DNA from: Paramesorhizobium deserti
GTDB taxonomy: Bacteria > Pseudomonadota > Alphaproteobacteria > Rhizobiales > Rhizobiaceae
Assembly (NCBI RefSeq): GCF_001558695.1
Contig: NZ_LNTU01000012.1
Span: 248,001-312,000, forward strand
Reading direction: 5' to 3'
DNA length: 64,000 nt
Below, piece after piece: positions 44,781 through 54,056 of the stretch (positions within the stretch are counted from its first letter, which is position 1; each line of letters opens with the position of its first letter). The notes under the pieces are model-generated. The model was not told where the DNA came from, ran no database searches, and saw only the letters and a list, made by a program, of their open reading frames with translations. A program made the position numbers and the translations under genes.

Positions 44781-44854
44781 TAGCGGCGAAGCATGGCACT
44801 ATCCGGGTGATTCGATTTCTGAGTGAATGACTGAAACGGGGCCGGTCCAACCAT

Positions 44855-46963
44855 ATGGATGACAGTAACGATCTCTTCTCGAGGGTTGTGGAGAATGCGC
44901 GGGAACGCCAGGCGGCGCAGCATAGCGCCGAGCCGGCAGTCGTCGTGCCGCTGACGACGGGCAAGGCGCCCTCGCCCGTTCAGCCGGTCACAGCGCCATC
45001 TGCACCGCGCAGCACACCCCTGCGCGGCGACAATGACGAGTACAATGCCTCCGCCATCCGCGTTCTGGAAGGACTGGAGCCGGTGCGCCTGCGCCCGGGC
45101 ATGTATATCGGCGGCACGGACGAGAAGGCGCTGCACCATCTCTTCGCCGAAGTCATCGACAACTCCATGGACGAGGCGGTGGCGGGCCACGCCAATTTCA
45201 TCGAGGTCAATCTCGATGCCGAAGGTTTCCTGACGGTCACGGATAATGGCCGCGGCATTCCCGTCGAAAACCATCCACAGGTGCCGGGCAAATCGACGCT
45301 CGAAGTCATCATGACCAAGCTCCATGCCGGCGGCAAATTCGACGGCAAGGCTTATGAGACGTCCGGCGGCCTGCACGGCGTCGGCGTTTCCGTCGTCAAC
45401 GCGCTTTCGGATTTCCTGGAAGTGGAAGTGGCGCGCGGGCGCAAGCTCTACCGCCAGCGCTTCTCGCGCGGCATTCCACAAGGCGGCCTTGAGGAATTGG
45501 GCGAGGTGCATAACCGGCGCGGTACACGTGTACGATTCCACCCGGATCATGAGATTTTCGGCAAGCATGCCAAATTCGATCCGGCGCGGCTCTACCGCAT
45601 GGCGCGGTCCAAGGCCTATCTCTTCGGCGGCGTCGAAATCCGCTGGAGCTGCGATCCTTCGCTGCTTGACCCCAAGAAAGACACGCCGGATAAGGCGGTG
45701 TTCCATTTCCCCGGTGGGCTGAAGGACTATCTCGCGGCGTCGCTCGGCAAGGAATATCAGGTCACGCGCGAGATTTTCGCCGGCAAGACCGAAAAACAGG
45801 GCGGACATGGCGCCGTGGAATGGGCCATCACTTGGCATGGCGGCGACGGTTTCGTCAATTCCTACTGCAATACCATTCCGACGGCGGAAGGCGGCACGCA
45901 CGAGGCGGGCTTCCGCCTCGCCATCACGCGCGGGCTGAAGGCCTATGCGGAGCTGACCAACAACAAGCGCGCTTCGATCATCACCACCGACGACGTGATG
46001 ATCTCGGCCGCCGCAATGCTCTCGGTCTTCATCCGCGAGCCGGAATTCGTCGGCCAGACCAAGGACCGGCTGGCGACGACGGAAGCCCAGCGCATCGTCG
46101 AGAACGCCATTCGCGACCCTTTCGACCATTGGCTCGCAGCCTCTCCGCAGGAAGCCTCCAAGCTCCTGGACTGGGTGGTGGAGCGCGCCGAGGAGCGCGT
46201 GCGCCGGCGCCAGGAGAAGGAAGTCAGCCGCAAAACCGCCGTGCGCAAATTGCGCCTGCCCGGCAAGCTTGCCGATTGCACGCAGAATGCGGCCGCGGGC
46301 GCGGAGCTCTTCATCGTCGAAGGTGATTCGGCCGGCGGCTCCGCCAAGCAGGCGCGCGACCGTGCGAGCCAGGCCGTGCTGCCCTTGCGCGGCAAGATCC
46401 TGAACGTGGCGAGTGCAGGACGCGACAAGCTCTCCGCCAACCAGCAGATCGCCGATCTGATCCAGGCGCTCGGCTGCGGCACGCGGTCCAAATATCGCGA
46501 GGAGGATCTGCGCTACGACCGCGTCATCGTCATGACCGATGCTGACGTGGACGGCGCGCATATCGCCTCGCTGCTGATCACCTTCTTCTATCAGGAAATG
46601 CCTGACCTGATCCGTGGCGGGCATCTCTATCTGGCTGTTCCACCGCTTTATCGCATCAGCCAGGGCGGCAAGACGGCCTATGCCCGCGACGACGCGCATA
46701 AGGACGAACTGCTGAAAACCGTATTTACCGGCAAGGGCAAGATCGAGATCGGGCGTTTCAAGGGCCTCGGCGAAATGCGCGCCGAGCAATTGAAGGAAAC
46801 AACAATGGACCCGCGCAAGCGGATGCTGCTCCAGGTCGAGATCGCCGAGGAGACGGCGCCGGAAACCAAAGCCGCCGTCGACGATCTGATGGGCACCAAG
46901 CCGGACGCCCGCTTCCGCTTCATCCAGGAGCGCGCGGCATTCGTCGAGGAGCTGGATATTTAG
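44855..46963 (+). CDS. parE: DNA topoisomerase IV subunit B
   Basis: ParE is the ATPase subunit of topoisomerase IV, which unlinks daughter chromosomes. The 702-residue protein shows VRLRPGMYIGGTDEKALHHLFAEVIDNSMDEAVAG with the ATP-binding N and the GHKL fold, GGLHGVGVSVVNALS as the lid, and the TOPRIM domain with IVEGDSAGGSAKQ and PLRGKILNV. MTDADVDGAHI holds the metal-binding aspartates. A 55-residue hydrophilic N-terminal extension precedes the core. parC is not in the window. Confidence 0.95.
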   Translation: MDDSNDLFSRVVENARERQAAQHSAEPAVVVPLTTGKAPSPVQPVTAPSAPRSTPLRGDNDEYNASAIRVLEGLEPVRLRPGMYIGGTDEKALHHLFAEVIDNSMDEAVAGHANFIEVNLDAEGFLTVTDNGRGIPVENHPQVPGKSTLEVIMTKLHAGGKFDGKAYETSGGLHGVGVSVVNALSDFLEVEVARGRKLYRQRFSRGIPQGGLEELGEVHNRRGTRVRFHPDHEIFGKHAKFDPARLYRMARSKAYLFGGVEIRWSCDPSLLDPKKDTPDKAVFHFPGGLKDYLAASLGKEYQVTREIFAGKTEKQGGHGAVEWAITWHGGDGFVNSYCNTIPTAEGGTHEAGFRLAITRGLKAYAELTNNKRASIITTDDVMISAAAMLSVFIREPEFVGQTKDRLATTEAQRIVENAIRDPFDHWLAASPQEASKLLDWVVERAEERVRRRQEKEVSRKTAVRKLRLPGKLADCTQNAAAGAELFIVEGDSAGGSAKQARDRASQAVLPLRGKILNVASAGRDKLSANQQIADLIQALGCGTRSKYREEDLRYDRVIVMTDADVDGAHIASLLITFFYQEMPDLIRGGHLYLAVPPLYRISQGGKTAYARDDAHKDELLKTVFTGKGKIEIGRFKGLGEMRAEQLKETTMDPRKRMLLQVEIAEETAPETKAAVDDLMGTKPDARFRFIQERAAFVEELDI

Positions 46964-47015
46964 GGCAGTTCGTCTTTAAGTCGGAAACATTGACGTTTTC
47001 ATTTGTATGAAGTGT

Positions 47016-47041
47016 CTTCGCAGGGTGCCTAAACTGCGAAG
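47016..47041 (+). terminator. Possible terminator after parE
   Basis: CTTCGCAG (47016-47023) and CTGCGAAG (47034-47041) are perfect 8-base arms with a 10-base loop, 52 bases after the parE stop. No U-run follows. Confidence 0.4.
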
Positions 47042-47066
47042 CGGTGTCCGTTTGGACTGTTCAGGC

Positions 47067-47097
47067 ATGGATCCTCGGGCTTGACCCGAGGATCCAT
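47067..47097. repeat. Short palindromic repeat, copy 2 (ATCCTCGGG type)
   Basis: ATGGATCCTCGGG (47067-47079) and CCCGAGGATCCAT (47085-47097) are perfect 13-base arms around CTTGA. The core is the same as the copy at 13060-13082, and the arms are longer here. It sits between the convergent parE and BMP genes. Confidence 0.75.
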
Positions 47098-47200
47098 TCC
47101 GGAACAACGCCACTTCACCAGTGATGGGACATTAAGGCCATCGCTATCTAAAAAGCCCCCAATCCATCAAAGCGAAAACCGCTCCAGACGAAACAAAAAA

Positions 47201-47222
47201 GGGCGCCGCTTTCCCGGCGCCC
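47201..47222 (-). terminator. Terminator of the BMP ABC transporter operon
   Basis: GGGCGCCG (47201-47208) and CGGCGCCC (47215-47222) pair perfectly. On the minus strand the stem is followed by TTTTTTGTTT, the ideal intrinsic terminator, 28 bases after the stop of the binding-protein gene. Confidence 0.88.
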
Positions 47223-47249
47223 CTCTTCTCCTACCGCTATCGCGCCGCC

Positions 47250-48320
47250 TTACTTCGGCAGCTTGTCGTCGATACCGGCGATATAGAAATTCATGCCGAG
47301 GATGGCCTTGTCATCGGCGGTTTCGCCTTCCTTGAGCCATTCCGAGCCGTCCTGTTTCTTGATCGGGCCGGTGAAGGGCTTGAACTCGCCCGAGGTGATC
47401 TTGGCTTGGGTTTCCTCGGCCATCTTTTTCACGTCGTCGGGCATGTTGGTGTAAGGCGCCATGACGACGAGGCCTTCGTGCATGCCGTGGAAGATGTTCT
47501 GCGATTTCCACGTGCCGTCGAGAACGGCCTTGGCGCGCTCGATATAATAAGGGCCCCATTCATCGACGATGGAGGTCAGCTGCGTTTCAGGGCCGAACTT
47601 GATCATGTCCGAAGCCTGACCGAAGGCCTTGATGCCGCGCTCCGCCGCCACCTGCATCGCCGCGGTGGAATCGGTATGCTGGGTGATGATGTCGACGCCC
47701 TGGTCGATCAGCGCCTTGGCGGTATCGGCTTCCTTGCCCGGATCGAACCAGGAATTGACCCAGATGATCTTCACCTTGAAATCCGGATTGACCGACTGGG
47801 CGCCGAGCATGAAGGAGTTGATGCCCTGCACCACTTCGGGGATCGGAACAGAACCGATATAGCCGGCAACGCCCGCCTTCGACATCTTGGCGGCGATCTG
47901 GCCCTGGATGTAACGGCCCTCATAGAACCGCGAATTATAGACCGAGACATTCTCGGCGGTCTTGTAGCCGGTGGCGTGCTCGAACTTCACATCCGGGAAT
48001 TTCTTGGCGACCTTGATTGTGGCATCCATATAGCCGAAGGACGTCGTGAAGATCAGCTTGTTGCCGGCGCGCGCCAGACGCTCGATGGAGCGTTCCGCAT
48101 CCGAGCCTTCCGGCACGTTTTCCAGATAGGTCGTTTCGACCTTGTCGCCGAGCGCGGCCTCGAGCGCCTTGCGGCCCTGGTCGTGCTGATAGGTCCAGCC
48201 GAAATCGCCGGGAGGGCCGATATAGATGAAGCCCACCTTGAGCTTCTCCTCTTGAGCGTGGGCGGCGCCGCTCAAAGCGAAGCTCGCCACGGCGGCCAGC
48301 GCCAGAAGCATCTTTTTCAT
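47250..48320 (-). CDS. BMP family ABC transporter substrate-binding protein
   Basis: A 356-residue periplasmic protein of the basic-membrane-protein (nucleoside-binding) family. The signal peptide (1-22, ending AAHA) has no lipobox. LKVGFIYIGPPGDFGWTYQHDQGRKALE, LIFTTSFGYMDATIKVAKKFPDVKFEHATGYK and DEWGPYYIERAKAVLDGTW are family segments. It ends GIDDKLPK. Its ligand is probably a purine nucleoside or base by family. It lies 63 bases after the second permease gene. Confidence 0.9.
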   Translation of the reverse strand: MKKMLLALAAVASFALSGAAHAQEEKLKVGFIYIGPPGDFGWTYQHDQGRKALEAALGDKVETTYLENVPEGSDAERSIERLARAGNKLIFTTSFGYMDATIKVAKKFPDVKFEHATGYKTAENVSVYNSRFYEGRYIQGQIAAKMSKAGVAGYIGSVPIPEVVQGINSFMLGAQSVNPDFKVKIIWVNSWFDPGKEADTAKALIDQGVDIITQHTDSTAAMQVAAERGIKAFGQASDMIKFGPETQLTSIVDEWGPYYIERAKAVLDGTWKSQNIFHGMHEGLVVMAPYTNMPDDVKKMAEETQAKITSGEFKPFTGPIKKQDGSEWLKEGETADDKAILGMNFYIAGIDDKLPK

Positions 48321-48383
48321 ATTGCCTGTTCTCCTGTTAAATACCCATCCTGAAAGACAGGAATGTTCCCTTGCATTTCTCGT

Positions 48384-49310
48384 TTAGCGGTCCGGGACGA
48401 ATGGCTTCCCGAGCGAGGTCGGAGTGTTCATCATCGTCAGGCGCCGGTTCCGCGAGATTAAGACAAGAACCAGTATGGTTGCCAGATAGGGCAGCGAAGA
48501 AAGAAACTGCGACGGCAGGCCGAAGCCGAGCGCCTGCGTGTGCAACTGGCCGATCGTCACCGCACCGAAGAGATAGGCCCCGATCAGGACCCGCCAAGGC
48601 CGCCATGACGCGAAGACGACCAGCGCGAGCGCGATCCAGCCGCGGCCGGCCGTCATGTTCTCCACCCATTGCGGTACATAGACGAGCGAGAGCTGCGCCC
48701 CGGCAAGCCCGGCGCAGGCACCGCCGAAGAGCACGGCGAGATAGCGGGTGCGGATCACATGGACGCCCAGCGCATGAGCCGAACCGTGATTGTCGCCGAT
48801 CGCGCGCAGCGTCAATCCGGCCCGGGTGCGGAAGAGGAACCAGGCGACGCCTGCGACGAGGAGGATCGAGAGATAGAAGATAGGGTCCTGGCCGAACAGG
48901 AACCGGCCGACCAGCGGCAGCTCCGTAAGATAGGGGATATGGATGGGCTCCAGCCGAACGCCCGGCAGGCCGACGAAGCTCTCGCCGATCATGGCGGAGG
49001 CGCCAAGGCCCAGGATGGTGAGCGCGAGCCCGCTCGCCACCTGATTGGTCACCAGCGTCAGGGTCAGGAAGCCGAAGAGGGCCGAGAAGGCGGCGCCCGC
49101 CAGAATGGCCGCGAACATGCCGAGCCATGCGGAGCCGGTTAATTGCGCAACGGCGAATGCCGTCACCGCACCCATGATCATCATGCCCTCGACGCCGAGA
49201 TTGAGAACGCCGGAGCGCTCCACCACCAGCTCGCCGATCGCGGCAATGAGCAGCGGCGTGGCGGCGGTGGCGACTGTCAGGAGGATGGCCTGCGTCATTT
49301 CCATGGTCAT
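48384..49310 (-). CDS. ABC transporter permease (second, nucleoside type)
   Basis: A 308-residue permease of the BPD_transp_2 family with about eight to ten membrane helices. ELVVERSGVLNLGVEGMMIMGAVTAF is the diagnostic opening, and RAIGDNHGSAHALGVHVIRTRYLAVLFGGACAGLAGA is the conserved cytoplasmic loop. GGGGAGGG precedes ATG 49310, which overlaps the stop of the first permease by four bases. A much longer frame upstream is only a shadow. Confidence 0.92.
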   Translation of the reverse strand: MTMEMTQAILLTVATAATPLLIAAIGELVVERSGVLNLGVEGMMIMGAVTAFAVAQLTGSAWLGMFAAILAGAAFSALFGFLTLTLVTNQVASGLALTILGLGASAMIGESFVGLPGVRLEPIHIPYLTELPLVGRFLFGQDPIFYLSILLVAGVAWFLFRTRAGLTLRAIGDNHGSAHALGVHVIRTRYLAVLFGGACAGLAGAQLSLVYVPQWVENMTAGRGWIALALVVFASWRPWRVLIGAYLFGAVTIGQLHTQALGFGLPSQFLSSLPYLATILVLVLISRNRRLTMMNTPTSLGKPFVPDR

Positions 49311-50410
49311 CCCTCCCCAGCCGGCTTGGCCGCAACCGTTGCGCCGGGCGTGGGGACGAACCGGATGCGGTAATGGATCAAGGTATCGCTCGCCAGGACG
49401 AAGAACAGGATCATGCCCTGGAAGACGCGGGCCGATTTTTCCGAAATGCCGATAGAGACCTGCGCGGCCTCGCCGCCGAGATAAGACAAGGCGAGAACGA
49501 GCCCTGCGGCGACGATGCCCAGCGGATTGAGCCGCCCGAGAAAGGCGACGATGATGGCCGTGAAGCCGTAGCCTGGTGAAATGCTGGGCCTGAGCTGACC
49601 AATCGCGCCGGAGACTTCGGCAATGCCGGCAAGGCCGGCGCATGCACCGGAAACAAGAAAGACGAAGAAAGTCATTCTGGCAGGGCTGAAGCCGGCGAAG
49701 CGCCCTGCCCGCTGGCTGCTGCCCAACACCTTGACCTCGAAACCCTTCATGGTGCGCGACAGGAGAAACCAGAGCGCGACCGCGGCGGCAAGCGCCAGAA
49801 CCATGCCCCAATGAGCGCGGCCGGATGCTGTCCATATCTCAGGCAGGATGGCGGCATCGTTGAACTGCCTGGTTTCGGGGAAATTATAGCCCTCCGGGTT
49901 GCGCCAGGGCCCGCGCACCAGCCAGTCGAGAAAGAATTGCGCGACATAGACGAGCATCAGGCTCGTCAGGATTTCATTGGTGTTGAAGCGGACCTTCAGG
50001 AAAGCTGGAATGGCGGCATAAGCGGCACCTCCCGCTATACCCATCAGGAGCATCAGCGGCAGCACGATCCAGGACTGGAAATCGGGAAACATGACGGGCA
50101 GGATCGATCCGGCGATGGCGCCGGCAATGAACTGCCCCTCGGCGCCAATGTTCCAGTTGTTGGAGAGATAGCAGAGGGAAAGGCCAACCGCGATGAGGAT
50201 CAGCGGCGCCGCCTTGACCAGAAGTTCATGCAGCGACCAGACTTCCAGAAGCGGCTCGACGAAATAGACGTAGAGCGAGCCGAGCGGGGGCTTGCCGAGC
50301 AGTGCGAAAAGCACCATGCCGGCGACGAGCGTCAGCAGCAGGGCGATCACCGGGGAAAGCGCGCTGAACAGAACCGAATGTTGCGGCCGTTTGACCAGTT
50401 CGATACGCAT
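49307..50410 (-). CDS. ABC transporter permease (first, nucleoside type)
   Basis: A 367-residue permease with about ten membrane helices. LVKAAPLILIAVGLSLCYLSNNWNIGAEGQFIAGAIAGS is the family's first block (compare NIGAEGQ), and VLGSSQRAGRFAGFSPARMTFFVFLVSGACAGLAGIAEV is the coupling region. Its ATG overlaps the ATPase stop by one base, and its stop overlaps the next permease by four bases, so the three are tightly coupled. Confidence 0.93.
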   Translation of the reverse strand: MRIELVKRPQHSVLFSALSPVIALLLTLVAGMVLFALLGKPPLGSLYVYFVEPLLEVWSLHELLVKAAPLILIAVGLSLCYLSNNWNIGAEGQFIAGAIAGSILPVMFPDFQSWIVLPLMLLMGIAGGAAYAAIPAFLKVRFNTNEILTSLMLVYVAQFFLDWLVRGPWRNPEGYNFPETRQFNDAAILPEIWTASGRAHWGMVLALAAAVALWFLLSRTMKGFEVKVLGSSQRAGRFAGFSPARMTFFVFLVSGACAGLAGIAEVSGAIGQLRPSISPGYGFTAIIVAFLGRLNPLGIVAAGLVLALSYLGGEAAQVSIGISEKSARVFQGMILFFVLASDTLIHYRIRFVPTPGATVAAKPAGEG

Positions 50411-51978
50411 TACATTCCGCCCGCAATCTCATGCCCCGCATCGGCACCGCCCATCATCAGACCGATCTTCTCCAGCGTCACCTCGCCTATAGGGAGCGCT
50501 TCGGAAAGGGTGCCGTGATTCATCACCGCTATCCTGTCGCAGATTTCCAGCAATTCATCCAGATCCTGGCTGATGATCAAGACGGCGGATCCGCTGCGCG
50601 CCAGATCGATCAGCGCCTGCCGGATATGGGCCGAGGCTCCGGCATCGACACCCCATGTCGGCTGGTTGACCACCAGGACGGCGGGCTTGCGATCGAGTTC
50701 CCGCCCGATGATGAATTTCTGTAAATTCCCGCCTGACAAGGCAGATGCATCGGGATTTTCACCGCTCTTGCGCACATCCATCGTCTTGGCGATGCGCTTT
50801 ACGGCGGATTGCAATGCGTTCTGCGCCAGAACTTTCAGTGCTCCGCCGCGCAGAAATGTCCCGCTGTCGGTCGCGTATCGGGAGAGAAAGAGATTATCCG
50901 TCAGCGGCAATTCCGGCACGGCGCCGTGCCCCAGACGCTCTTCGGGAACGAATGCCGCGCCGAGTTCCCTGCGCCGTGAAATGCCCGCCCGCCCGGCGGC
51001 GATCCCGCCAATGCGAACGATGTCGGGCGCGATCTGCAGCACTTCGCCCGACACAGCCTCGAAGAATTCGCCCTGCCCGTTACCGGCGACGCCGGCAATC
51101 CCGACAATCTCGCCGGCATGCAGGACCAGCTGCATGTCGCGCAGCGCCGTGGAAAAGGGTCCGCGCGGCGGCTGGCTCAGCCCGGCGATTTCGAGGAGCG
51201 GCCTGGCCTCGCCGTCCCCGCCCTTCGGCGGGTTACGATGAACGATCCGGATGTCGGTGCCGACCATCATGCGCGCCAGGGATGCGGCGGTCTCCTTGCG
51301 GGGGTCGCAATGGGCCACGACCTTGCCATGGCGCAGCACGGTCGCCCGGTCGCAGAGCCGTTTCACCTCCTCCAGCCGGTGGCTGATATAGAGGATCGAC
51401 TTTCCTTCGGCGCGAAGCCGTTCGAGCGTCACGAACAGGCGGTCGGCTTCCTGCGGGGTCAGCACCGATGTCGGCTCGTCGAGGATGATCAGATCCGGTT
51501 CCTGCAGAAGGCAGCGGATGATCTCGATGCGCTGACGCTCGCCTACCGAGAGATCGCCGACCAGAGCGTCCGGATCGAGCGGCAGCCCGTAAGCCTCGCC
51601 TATGTCGCGCGCGCGGCTCGCGATATCCGACAGCGGAATGGATTTATCGAGCGATAGCGCGATGTTTTCGGCGGCCGTCAGCGAATCGAACAGCGAAAAA
51701 TGCTGAAAAACCATGCCGATGCCGAGCGAGCGCGCGACGGCGGGACTTGAAATGCTGACCGGCCGGCCTTTCCAGAAGATCTCGCCCGAAACCGGCTGCA
51801 GCGAGCCGAACAGCATCTTCACGAAGGTGGATTTTCCCGCGCCGTTTTCGCCGAGCAGCGCGTGAATCTCGCCCGGCTGAATGACGAGATCGATCGCGTC
51901 ACAGGCTACGAGACTACCGAACGTCTTGGTGATCCGGCGAGCATCCAGAAGCGGCTGGTCGGTTGAGGTGAGTGACAT
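50410..51978 (-). CDS. ABC transporter ATP-binding protein with two nucleotide-binding domains
   Basis: A 522-residue tandem ATPase like those of nucleoside and sugar importers. The first domain has GENGAGKSTF (Walker A), LSVGERQRIEIIRCLLQEPDLIILDEPTSVL (signature and Walker B). The second has GVAGNGQGEFFEAVSG (degenerate Walker A, no GKS/T) and SGGNLQKFIIGRELDRKPAVLVVNQPTWGVDAGA (LSGGN signature). The second site therefore probably binds but does not hydrolyse ATP well. It is first in its operon. Confidence 0.93.
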   Translation of the reverse strand: MSLTSTDQPLLDARRITKTFGSLVACDAIDLVIQPGEIHALLGENGAGKSTFVKMLFGSLQPVSGEIFWKGRPVSISSPAVARSLGIGMVFQHFSLFDSLTAAENIALSLDKSIPLSDIASRARDIGEAYGLPLDPDALVGDLSVGERQRIEIIRCLLQEPDLIILDEPTSVLTPQEADRLFVTLERLRAEGKSILYISHRLEEVKRLCDRATVLRHGKVVAHCDPRKETAASLARMMVGTDIRIVHRNPPKGGDGEARPLLEIAGLSQPPRGPFSTALRDMQLVLHAGEIVGIAGVAGNGQGEFFEAVSGEVLQIAPDIVRIGGIAAGRAGISRRRELGAAFVPEERLGHGAVPELPLTDNLFLSRYATDSGTFLRGGALKVLAQNALQSAVKRIAKTMDVRKSGENPDASALSGGNLQKFIIGRELDRKPAVLVVNQPTWGVDAGASAHIRQALIDLARSGSAVLIISQDLDELLEICDRIAVMNHGTLSEALPIGEVTLEKIGLMMGGADAGHEIAGGM

Positions 51979-51994
51979 AGTTCCCCAAAAGGCT

Positions 51995-52027
51995 TATTGC
52001 GGGCAATCTTATGCAGCCCCCGCAATA
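51995..52027 (-). promoter_or_regulatory. Hairpin between the quinone oxidoreductase and the ABC operon
   Basis: TATTGCGGG (51995-52003) and CCCGCAATA (52019-52027) are perfect 9-base arms with a 15-base loop, in the 114-base gap. On the minus strand AGCCTTTTGGGG follows. It could terminate the qor transcript or shape the ABC operon leader. Confidence 0.45.
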
Positions 52028-52092
52028 TTGGGAAGTGGAAAAGCTCGCGGCCGGCGAATTTCGCACATCAAAGATGCAGCAGGCTCAACCGC

Positions 52093-53067
52093 TTACGGAA
52101 TGAGCACGGTCGCGCCCGTCGTTTTGCGGCTTTCGAGATCCGAATGGGCCTTGGCGACGTCCTTCAGCGCATAGGTCTGGTTGATCTTCACCGACACAGC
52201 GCCGCTTTCGATGACGGAGAAGAGGTCCTTCGCTGAGGCTTCGAGGTCCTGCCGCTTGGCGATATAGGCAAAGATCGACGGCCGCGTGGCGAAGAGCGAT
52301 CCCTTCTGCGCCAGGAGCCCCATGTCGAATGGCGGGATCGGGCCGGAAGACTGACCGAAGCAGACGAACATGCCGAGCGGCTTCAACACGTCGAGCGAAG
52401 CCGGGAAGGTATCCTTGCCGACCGAATCATAGACCACCTCGACGCCCTGCCCGCCGGTCAGCTCCTTCACCCGCTCGGCAAAGTTCTCGGTGCGGTAATT
52501 GATGACGTGATCATAGCCATTGGCCTTGGCGAGCTCGACCTTTTCCGGCGAGCCGGCGGTGCCGATCACGGTCGCGCCCAGATGTTTCGCCCATTGCCCG
52601 GCGATGAGACCGACGCCGCCCGCCGCCGCGTGAAAGAGGATCGTGTCGCCTTTCTTCACTGGATAGGTGCGGCGCAGGAGATATTGGGCCGTCATGCCCT
52701 TCAGCATGATGGAGGCGGCGGTCCTGAGATCGATGGCATCCGGCACGATCACCAGGCGATCGGCGGCAACGATGCGCTCTTCGGCATAGGATCCCGGCGT
52801 GGTGACATAGGCCACGCGATCGCCCGGCTTCACATGCGTAACGCCCGGCCCGACGGAGATGACTATGCCGGCGCCTTCGCTGCCGGGAATGAAGGGCAGC
52901 GACGGCGCCTTGTAGAGGCCGGTGCGGAAATAGACGTCGATGAAATTGAGGCCGATGGCCTCATGCCGGACTTTTGCCTCGCCCGGCCCCGGCTCACCGA
53001 GCTCCATCGTTTCATGGATAAGCACCTCGGGGCCGCCGATCTCATGAACGCGTATGGCTTGGATCAT
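52093..53067 (-). CDS. Quinone oxidoreductase (zeta-crystallin family)
   Basis: A 324-residue NADPH-dependent MDR-superfamily enzyme without structural zinc. IGLNFIDVYFRTGLY, LPFIPGSEGAGIVISVGPGV, the coenzyme-binding FHAAAGGVGLIAGQWAKHLGATVIGTAGS, and VYDSVGKDTF mark the QOR group. It starts at ATG 53067, overlapping the stop of the upstream pcs gene by four bases, which suggests coupled translation. Confidence 0.92.
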   Translation of the reverse strand: MIQAIRVHEIGGPEVLIHETMELGEPGPGEAKVRHEAIGLNFIDVYFRTGLYKAPSLPFIPGSEGAGIVISVGPGVTHVKPGDRVAYVTTPGSYAEERIVAADRLVIVPDAIDLRTAASIMLKGMTAQYLLRRTYPVKKGDTILFHAAAGGVGLIAGQWAKHLGATVIGTAGSPEKVELAKANGYDHVINYRTENFAERVKELTGGQGVEVVYDSVGKDTFPASLDVLKPLGMFVCFGQSSGPIPPFDMGLLAQKGSLFATRPSIFAYIAKRQDLEASAKDLFSVIESGAVSVKINQTYALKDVAKAHSDLESRKTTGATVLIP

Positions 53068-53831
53068 GGTTGCACTCCATTATCGGTGGGGCCCTTGTGC
53101 CCCAATTGCGGGAAGAACTGCATGATGGCGCCGATGCAATAGAGATAGATGCCAGTGACGGAGATGCCGATGCGCACCCATAGCGGCGCTTCCAGCGCAT
53201 AGAGCAGCGCTACCGCGCCGAGGAGGCACCAGAGAAGGAAAATGGTGAGATTGAGCGGGCGCAGCCGGATGACCCGCACGGGATGCAGGAAATTGATGGG
53301 CAGGAAGGACAGGATGGCGGAGATGACCACCGTCGCGAAGGCGATCCACTCGCCCGGCTGGACGATGAACAGGGTGAAGACCACCATATTCCAAACGACG
53401 GGGAACCCTTTGAAGAAGTTCTCCTTCGTCTTCATGCTCGTGTCGGCATAATAGATGGCGCTCGACATGACGATGATCGCGCCCGACAGGAATGAAAGCC
53501 CCTCGCCCATGAAGCCGCTCTGGTAGAGGGCGAAGGCGGGGATCAGCACGTAAGTGACATAGTCGATGATATTGTCGAGGAGTTCGCCGGACCAGGTGGG
53601 CAGGACATCCTTCACGTCCAGCTTGCGGGCGATCGGTCCGTCTATGCCGTCAACGAACAGGGCAAGGCCCAGCCACCAGAACATGGCGGTCCAGCGCTCC
53701 TCGCTCGCCGCAACGATCGAGAGAAACGCCAGAAATGAGCCGGACGCCGTCAGCAGATGAACCGAAAAGGCGCGGGCCTGCGGCGCGGTGACTTTCTTGG
53801 TCCTGATTTTTCCAGACAATTTCGCTTTCAC
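53064..53831 (-). CDS. pcs: Phosphatidylcholine synthase
   Basis: Pcs joins CDP-diacylglycerol with choline in one step, a route found in Rhizobiales. The 255-residue inner-membrane protein has about eight helices and the CDP-alcohol phosphotransferase motif DGIDGPIARKLDVKD...GELLDNIIDY (D-G-x2-A-R-x-G-x3-D-x3-D form) near residues 61-91. The 20-residue N-terminus is basic. In this order Pcs-made phosphatidylcholine is important for host interaction. Its CDP-DAG substrate comes from CdsA (3951). Confidence 0.93.
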   Translation of the reverse strand: MKAKLSGKIRTKKVTAPQARAFSVHLLTASGSFLAFLSIVAASEERWTAMFWWLGLALFVDGIDGPIARKLDVKDVLPTWSGELLDNIIDYVTYVLIPAFALYQSGFMGEGLSFLSGAIIVMSSAIYYADTSMKTKENFFKGFPVVWNMVVFTLFIVQPGEWIAFATVVISAILSFLPINFLHPVRVIRLRPLNLTIFLLWCLLGAVALLYALEAPLWVRIGISVTGIYLYCIGAIMQFFPQLGHKGPTDNGVQP

Positions 53832-54056
53832 GTGTTTTGCCGATTCCTTCTGCCCTGTCCCGGAGACGTACCCTTGCGGTCAGCTTTTCGCCAATAATGC
53901 TCAAAGAGCAAGCGAGTTATCCCATAAAACGCATTTCTTCCCATGGAAGATGACCCCATGGCGATTTTTTCCGTGTCTTTTGCCTCGTCCGGACATAGAT
54001 GATGCGGCGAGAGGATAGTGCCAGTTTCGGACGGATCGAGGCGCGAGGAAGTGAAG

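Noticed and set aside
44780-46789. 669-residue minus-strand ORF opposite parE
   Set aside because: Antisense shadow of parE. The translated product has no family features and is rich in His/Arg/Glu, as antisense frames are here.
49311-49835. N-terminal extension of the second ABC permease frame
   Set aside because: It lies in another frame over the first permease; the ATGA overlap and ribosome site place the start at 49310.
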